Assembly: GCA_019649035.1 (NCBI GenBank)
Contig: BMAT01001684.1
Coordinates: 724,950 to 761,521, forward strand
Source of the DNA: Elysia marginata
Taxonomy: Eukaryota > Mollusca > Gastropoda > Plakobranchidae
Direction: 5' to 3'
DNA length: 36,572 bases
Below, one piece after another: positions 31,741 through 36,572 of this stretch. The notes under the pieces were generated by a model. It worked only from the letters and a program-made list of their open reading frames with translations, had not been told where the DNA came from and did not search any database. Positions within the stretch are counted from its first letter, which is position 1, and each line of letters starts with the position of its first letter. Both the position numbers and the translations under genes were made by a program.

Positions 31741-31881
31741 TTAGTTGGCTATAAAAGCCCCCTTAGAGCTTCTTGTCTGTCTCTTGAGGATGCAAAGACT
31801 ATAAACGAGAGGAAGAAAAAAGGTTACGCCTGCAACACCACAACAGCCCAAGATGACGGCAATAGGTCTGTGGGCACTATT
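31741..31881 (-). CDS. Candidate terminal exon: membrane span, basic cluster, short tail
   Basis: Acceptor TTGATTTTTTTAG at 31882. The exon reads NSAHRP, then a span of about 23 hydrophobic or small residues (IAVILGCCGVAGVTFFLPLV, YSLCIL), then KRQTRSSK and GAFIAN before TAA at 31743-31741. A hydrophobic helix followed at once by Lys/Arg is a classical stop-transfer arrangement with extracellular N-side topology. It is only 46 codons without a Met, so ordinary ORF calling misses it. The upstream block 32290-32334 ends in phase 0 and joins in frame. Family unknown; no paralogue is recognised from memory. The alternative is a chance hydrophobic frame. Confidence 0.4.
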   Translation of the reverse strand, partial: NSAHRPIAVILGCCGVAGVTFFLPLVYSLCILKRQTRSSKGAFIAN

Positions 31882-32289
31882 CTAAAAAAATCAATAAAAA
31901 CTACCTCTTGGTTTGCTTTAAAAAATTGATAGAATGAGACCACATGTACTACAATAAAAAGCTTTCATGCATTTGTTCATGAAGTATTTTCCTCTAAAGA
32001 GTCAAATACTCATGTTGATGTAATCTGATTTATTTGGTAGATTTATGTCTTAATTTGTAAATAATAATCAATGCGTGTTTAAATACCAATGATTTTTTCC
32101 TAACTCGCTATTCCCTTTTTTATTAAGTATGGTCAGTTTTTGTATCAAAATACCTTATTTAAGTTTGAATCTGGAAATTTACTATAATCTTTCAAAAGAT
32201 TGTCCTGTTTTGGGCACAAAAATGAAGAAAAAATTAGAAACCAGAAAACGAACAAAACAAAAGACAAAACAACAAACGATGAGACCTAC

Positions 32290-32334
32290 CTGACTGCTCC
32301 TAAGAATGTAATCCCTCTCTCCAGACATGGTGAA
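32290..32334 (-). CDS. Candidate 45-nt exon preceding the membrane-span exon
   Basis: Acceptor TTGCATTCAG at 32335 and a good donor CAG/GTAGGT at 32290/32289 bracket exactly 15 codons, FTMSGERDYILRSSQ, open in phase 0-0 and continuing in frame into NSAHRP of 31741-31881. If internal, it is the membrane-proximal ectodomain. If the ATG at its third codon (context TTCACCATGT) is a start, the two exons alone would make a single-pass microprotein of about 59 residues. Either way the intron is 408 bases with GT/AG ends. A chance coincidence of splice-like signals is possible. Confidence 0.38.
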
Positions 32335-32649
32335 CTGAATGCAAGTACACGGGTAGTTGTATCGAGTTGTCTTATGACAAAATTTTAACTAAATCAAAAA
32401 GTTCATAGAATCTCTTGTGTTTTTTTCTCTTTCCCTTTTTCTTTTTGCTGTCTAATCTTCAAAATGCGGACATATTTCTTGTATTGACCAATGCTTGATG
32501 ATTTTCATTTACAGGGTTTATTTTCATAACGATAAATGTTATCGCAATGTTGTTCTTCGAAAAAGTAAATAAAAATTAAGAAGCAAATTGCGTCATCACA
32601 AGAATTTTAAAAAAGCCTCTCCTGTCACTGATTAGCTGCATTAAAAGTC

Positions 32650-32836
32650 TCAACCTCCTCGTGCCACGTCCAGACTAGCATTTTCCGTAACGAAAAGATG
32701 CCTGTTATAGCTGAGGCCCTTGAAGGCACTAAGCAGACTAAGCAGAGTTATTAGGCAGAAAACAGCCGACTCGGTGCTAGAGGCTACGATTTCCTCCTCT
32801 CTGAAGGTTTCACTCACTCTTCCCAGTAGTCTAACA
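32650..32836 (-). CDS. Candidate exon with a hydrophobic segment
   Basis: Preceded by an unusually long pyrimidine tract (about 50 bases, ending TGTCTTGTCAG at 32837). The frame entering in phase 2 is open for 61 codons: VRLLGRVSETFREEEIVASS, then a hydrophobic stretch SAVFCLITLLSLLSAF, then KGLSYNRHLFVTENASLDVA, to a TGA at 32652-32650. It carries an N-A-S sequon. It may be a terminal exon of its own, or it may splice via weak phase-0 donors such as GAC/GTGGCA into 32290-32334. The two other frames hit stops within 30 bases. Family not recognised. Confidence 0.3.
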
Positions 32837-33211
32837 CTGACAAGACAGGCCAGGAAAGAAACAAGAAGGAAAAAAAAGAAGAAAAACTAACCTAAAAACG
32901 GAAGAGGTTAAAATCTAAAAAGTCTGGCGAGGGAGTTAGATTACTAGATCTTGGAGAAACTAAAATCGATCAGTGAGACATAAGTTTTAAACGATAGGCC
33001 GTCTTCTGAGCGTTAACGCATAATTTCTATAATACAGAAGTGTTTTGAAATAGAATAGATCTAGGGAGATGCAGTTTTTGCTTTTTGCTCTTTAGGCTAC
33101 TTAGTAATCAGAAAAATCCTCAGAAGATTGGCGATCCATTTAGAACTAATAATTTAGTAAAGTGACATTTTGCAGGTCACATCTGTCGGAAAATCTTGGC
33201 CGCCCCTGGTT

Positions 33212-33543
33212 TCACAAGGAGTTCATTTTCAAAATCGTTGAAGACGTAGATAGATTCCGCTCCAGCCCCGAGTAGGTTTCTGTAGACTTATGTTCAAACC
33301 ACTCAGTTCCCTTCGGCTTATTCAGGTGATTGATTCGATTTGCACATCGATCTAGGCGAGAAGATTGCCTTATCACAGAAGAGCAATCGCAGCCTCTACA
33401 GAGCGGTATAAGAGGTTGGAGATACAGTTCTTGATGGCAAATGAGAAAGCCAGGGCCTGCTATAGGCAATAGTGTTGTATCACCGTGGACACACTTCACC
33501 CTCACGTTCGTCTCGTCTCGATGAAACCCAGAGCAAATGGCAC
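33212..33543 (-). CDS. Candidate cysteine-containing ectodomain exon (weakly sushi-like)
   Basis: Acceptor TTCTTCGTCCTCCTACAG at 33544; only one frame stays open, for about 110 codons, entering in phase 1. It reads AICSGFHRDETNVRVKCVHG, then LPIAGPGFLICHQE and PLIPLCRGCDC. The spacing KC-x2-G...G-x-x-[LF]-I-C...P-x-C faintly resembles the second half of a sushi/CCP domain but lacks the usual Trp. The true 3' end is unknown: the frame runs to a stop at 33212, but an internal donor may end it earlier. No family assigned. Confidence 0.3.
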
Positions 33544-33892
33544 CTGTAGGAGGACGAAGAAACATAATTATGAACAAATTTCATAAAACTAAAATTTTGA
33601 ACTCTTCAGATTTAAAGAAAAAAAATTAACTGAAAAATAAAATCATTCTGAGAGAAATATTCATATTCAGTTATTCGTTTTTATTGTTGATAAATTGCTT
33701 TCAAACTAAAAATGCGTCTTCCAATTAACTTAACTAGTTTTTTTTTTATTAAAAGATAGTTAAAAACAATTAAACAATTAAACAGGAAGACCGACAAACC
33801 GACAGTTAGATCCTCGAAGAGACAAAACATACGCAGATATTCTTACTCATAAAGGTGAATGGAACAAAATATATAATGATATACACCACAAA

Positions 33893-33958
33893 ACACAGAG
33901 AGACAGACAGAAAGAGAGATAGTGAGACAGGGACATAGACAAAGAAAGAGAGAGTGAA

Positions 33959-34007
<49 letters not shown>

Positions 34008-34035
34008 CAAAAACAGAGACAGAAAGAGAGGCAGA
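33893..34035. repeat. (GA)n microsatellite, interrupted
   Basis: GACA-rich start, long GA core at about 33953-34006, then AGAC/GGCA interruptions. Confidence 0.93.
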
Positions 34036-35242
34036 ACAGCGGAGCGTAAAGAAATATTAAGACGGGAGGAAATTTCGAGAGTTTATAAATTGTTCAGAAA
34101 GATCGAAGACATAAAAAAATTAGCGAAAAGAAAGACATTGTTGAAAAAAAATTATGTATTCACAAACTAGGTTAAGGTTTATACTCTTTTAAAATGCAAA
34201 TTTGAAAATTTGTACTCCAAATAACCAATTGAAAGAGATGTTTTAATTATATAAGTCAAATGCAAAGAAGGACAATTTTAATGCTAAATGTTGCATAATC
34301 ATATGGAAGTTTCATATGTGTTTTGTTCAAAACAAAGATTTTTTTTATTTCAAAGGTTACTTTCTCTTTAAACTTTTGTGCCTAACAGATGTCTAAATTT
34401 CTCGCACTTTTCTTCAAGTTCAATAGTCATAAGCTTTATTTTTTTAAAGAAAGTAAACATAGTTTAAATGGCTTTATTATTTCTGTGGCTATCACCGGCC
34501 TCTCGGTTTTATAATCAATTTTATATACGCTCTCTCTCTCTCTAATAGTGTACATTTTCTTGTAAGGTGAGCTATTTTTTCAACTAATGAAACTTTATTT
34601 TAAGATGTATTCTACCTAATATCGGATGATTGAACTTATAATTGCAATAACTGGTGACGGACAGGGCGTTTTCCAATGTTCAAGGATAATCTCATGACAT
34701 CTGGATTACACATTATCATGATATGAAATGGATAAGAGATGTTATTTGTTTTCACTGTATTGTAAATGATAGAGGACATGGCCCGTGTTACAAAGGGAAG
34801 AAATCGATAAACTATTTCAGGTATTAATGATGTTACATTACAATGTTTGTCCTGTGCCAACACATATTCTAAATTTCAAGATCTTATTTAATTTTCTTTT
34901 GTTGTTATTGGTGATTATAAAATCAATTCTGAATTTTTTTTATGGTGCTTCCCTCAAAATTCAGCACCCAGTCTCAAACAATCACCACTTGATAGTAACA
35001 CTTGTTTCTTAGACGAATTAAAATTCCGTCTTTTGGACATAATGCGGGTAACTTTTCCTTAAAATCTTTATTTTAAAAGAATTTTGGTCCTGGAAGAAAG
35101 ACCACAAAAAAAATTCGCCTGCAGGAAATGTAAACATGATAAGATTGAATATGTCAGGTTGAAAAGGATTACTATAGCGTAGTTTGAAAATTCTGTGGCA
35201 ATTCAAGCTGTTGGTCTGGTCGTGATCGCTTCCTATGAGCAC
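34036..35242. other. No gene recognised between candidate exons
   Basis: AT-rich; would be intronic if the flanking minus-strand exon candidates belong to one gene. A short CTCTCTCTCTCT run lies at about 34531-34543. Confidence 0.4.
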
Positions 35243-35369
35243 CTGTGGAAATACACAGCGGTTATTCAGGCCAGCGGAGTTTCTGTTGGTGACAGCGTCA
35301 AGCTGGGCTAAAAAATCTATTGTAGTGCCGGTACGACCATTAAAACCCCCAGGGTTTGACGCGTATGTT
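35243..35369 (-). CDS. Candidate exon, ectodomain-like, unrecognised
   Basis: Acceptor TTTCTTGTGTTCCAACAG at 35370 and CAG/GTGCTC at 35243/35242 bracket 42 codons plus one base: TYASNPGGFNGRTGTTIDFL, AQLDAVTNRNSAGLNNRCVF, PQ. The frame stays open past the donor to 35018 (with NCHRIF), so the exon may be longer. It is polar, with a single Cys and few charged residues, as in secreted domains. Its phase-0 end does not match the phase-1 start of 33212-33543, so at least one exon or boundary is missing if they belong together. Confidence 0.27.
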
Positions 35370-35383
35370 CTGTTGGAACACAA

Positions 35384-36440
35384 GAAATAGCTTGCTGCCC
35401 TGAGCGGAACTTTAAAAGCCTAAAATTTGCCATCTTGAAGATTGAAAAGGGAAAAAAGCATAAAGATTTGAAAAAAAAAATGAACCCTCTCACAAAAAAA
35501 TGTTTTCAAAAAGAATGTTTGTCTGTTTGTTCGAAAATGTGATTGGTCAGCCAAACCTTTTGTTTTACTAACGGCAAAAGTACTATGATTCTCTAATTTT
35601 CATAATTATTAAGTATCAAGTTTGGGAATGTCTCTGTCTGGACTGATACTTTAATTAGGATGACTTTAATTGTATAGATTAATAATATTAATATACATGA
35701 TGCGCAATTTGAGAGTTTATACATTAACAAAAAGGGGTTTTGAAATTATTTATTATCATAGTTTTTATTCGAACTGTAGCACATTAAACAATTAGCGTTT
35801 ATTTCGTATTTCTTACTCTTGAGATCTTCTGAATAATTTTAAAATACACTTCATTTCAAGATAAATATGAGGGCCCATGACATGCGAAATGACTTACTAT
35901 TTCATCGTCACAGCATGCCCTCTAGTGACTTTTCTACACGTTCTGATTTCGACTTTTTTAAAATTGGAAACTTTACATTTAAATCTGTTTACAACACACG
36001 CACTATACACCAGACATTGAACTGGCAGAGTCTAATTTCCTTAGAATAATAAGATCTTTTACAATAACTTCAATCATGAAAAGCGTATAATAGACGTGAC
36101 ATTTCATATCACGTGTTCTTTGAGCCGTCTCTTACAACAGCCATAATAGCGCACCGTTTCTATTCTTATTATAGAAAGAGAAGGGCCAACGTACTTGTGT
36201 TTCGAGGGAAAAAATGAACACGTGTAAAAAAAAACCTGAGGAGAGAAGTTGCACCACTTTGTTCCTACTATCTCTCCTCCCTAAAGTTTGATCAATAACA
36301 AAAAGATGCGCCATCTATTGTTCTGTTACATGTAGATAAAAATCGCTCTAGAGTCGGGGTTTTCACTTGCCTGTCTGCCTGCCTGCCAAAATGTCTGGCT
36401 TTGTTTCTGCCTCTCGTTTATATCTTTTTCTCTGTCTGCT
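35384..36440. other. No gene recognised
   Basis: AT-rich, no arrays. The plus-strand 60-codon frame at 35867-36049 has no splice support or family resemblance. Confidence 0.5.
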
Positions 36441-36451
36441 TGTTTGCCTGT

Positions 36452-36510
36452 ATTGCTTTGTCTCTCTCTCTCTCTGTCTCTCTCTCTCTGTCTCTCTCTC
36501 TCTCTGTCTT
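36452..36510. repeat. (CT)n microsatellite
   Basis: Interrupted CT repeat (TCTCTCTCTGTCTCTCTC units) preceded by GCCTGTCTGCCTGCC at about 36371; the minus-strand frame across it is Arg/Glu-rich and an artefact. Confidence 0.93.
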
Positions 36511-36572
36511 CCTCTGCCCTTCCCTCTCCCTTCCTTTCTATAAAGCTAATAGTCTGTGATATCGTGAACACC

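Noticed and set aside
36326..36571. 81-codon Arg/Glu/Gln-rich minus frame
   Set aside because: CT array translation.
1..36572. CRISPR arrays, bacterial operons, rRNA genes, complete tRNAs
   Set aside because: Looked for and not seen; the tandem repeats present are microsatellites or simple duplications without spacer structure.

Overview
This is animal nuclear DNA: AT-rich, intron-rich, dense in microsatellites, with one 745-base assembly gap (16238-16982). No bacterial operon, rRNA, CRISPR array or phage module is visible. The recurrent 8-mers TAGGCCTA and TAGATCTA, the (GA)n arrays, the large introns and the decayed retroelements suggest a lophotrochozoan, probably a gastropod mollusc. That organism call is an inference from general familiarity and is not proven by any single feature.

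Left half (1-17250, minus strand): one confidently recognised gene, an SLC38A11-like putative sodium-coupled neutral amino acid transporter of the amino acid/auxin permease group. Seven exons were rebuilt by hand from splice sites, family similarity and frame. In transcript order they are 17109-17250 (start codon 17247-17245), 14152-14226, 6522-6580, 4232-4307, 3367-3435, 2911-3023 and 673-745. All junctions are GT/AG, and the phases agree (1,1,0,1,1,0, then 1 or 2). Together they give 201 continuous residues: a cytosolic N-tail and transmembrane segments 1-5. The rest of the gene lies beyond the left edge. Its introns hold compound trinucleotide microsatellites (4632-5054, 14711-14950), a GGTGC/GCACC hairpin-rich foldback-like element (12285-12791), an 87-bp tandem duplication (8801-8976) and the sequence gap inside a TTC repeat.

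Middle (17251-31740): no confident host gene. It contains (GA)n arrays, a 95-bp tandem duplication (23091-23280), a decayed gag/ORF1-like retroelement frame (24197-24871) with an unidentified 122-residue frame diverging from it (23645-24013), a LINE-type ORF2 C-terminal remnant (28095-28235, minus), a possible LINE 3' end (19955-20110, minus) and a weak tRNA-like fragment (28738-28788, minus).

Right part (31741-35369, minus strand): five exon-like blocks that I could not assign to a known family. The last two, 32290-32334 and 31741-31881, join in frame across good splice sites. They encode a hydrophobic membrane span, a basic stop-transfer cluster, a short tail and a stop codon. Upstream blocks encode a second hydrophobic segment and two cysteine-containing, ectodomain-like segments, one with a faint sushi-like pattern. 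They may be the 3' part of an undescribed membrane protein gene, or of two genes. This is the most open lead in the window and needs transcript evidence.

Most other open frames are translations of simple repeats or chance frames; the notable ones are listed as rejected.
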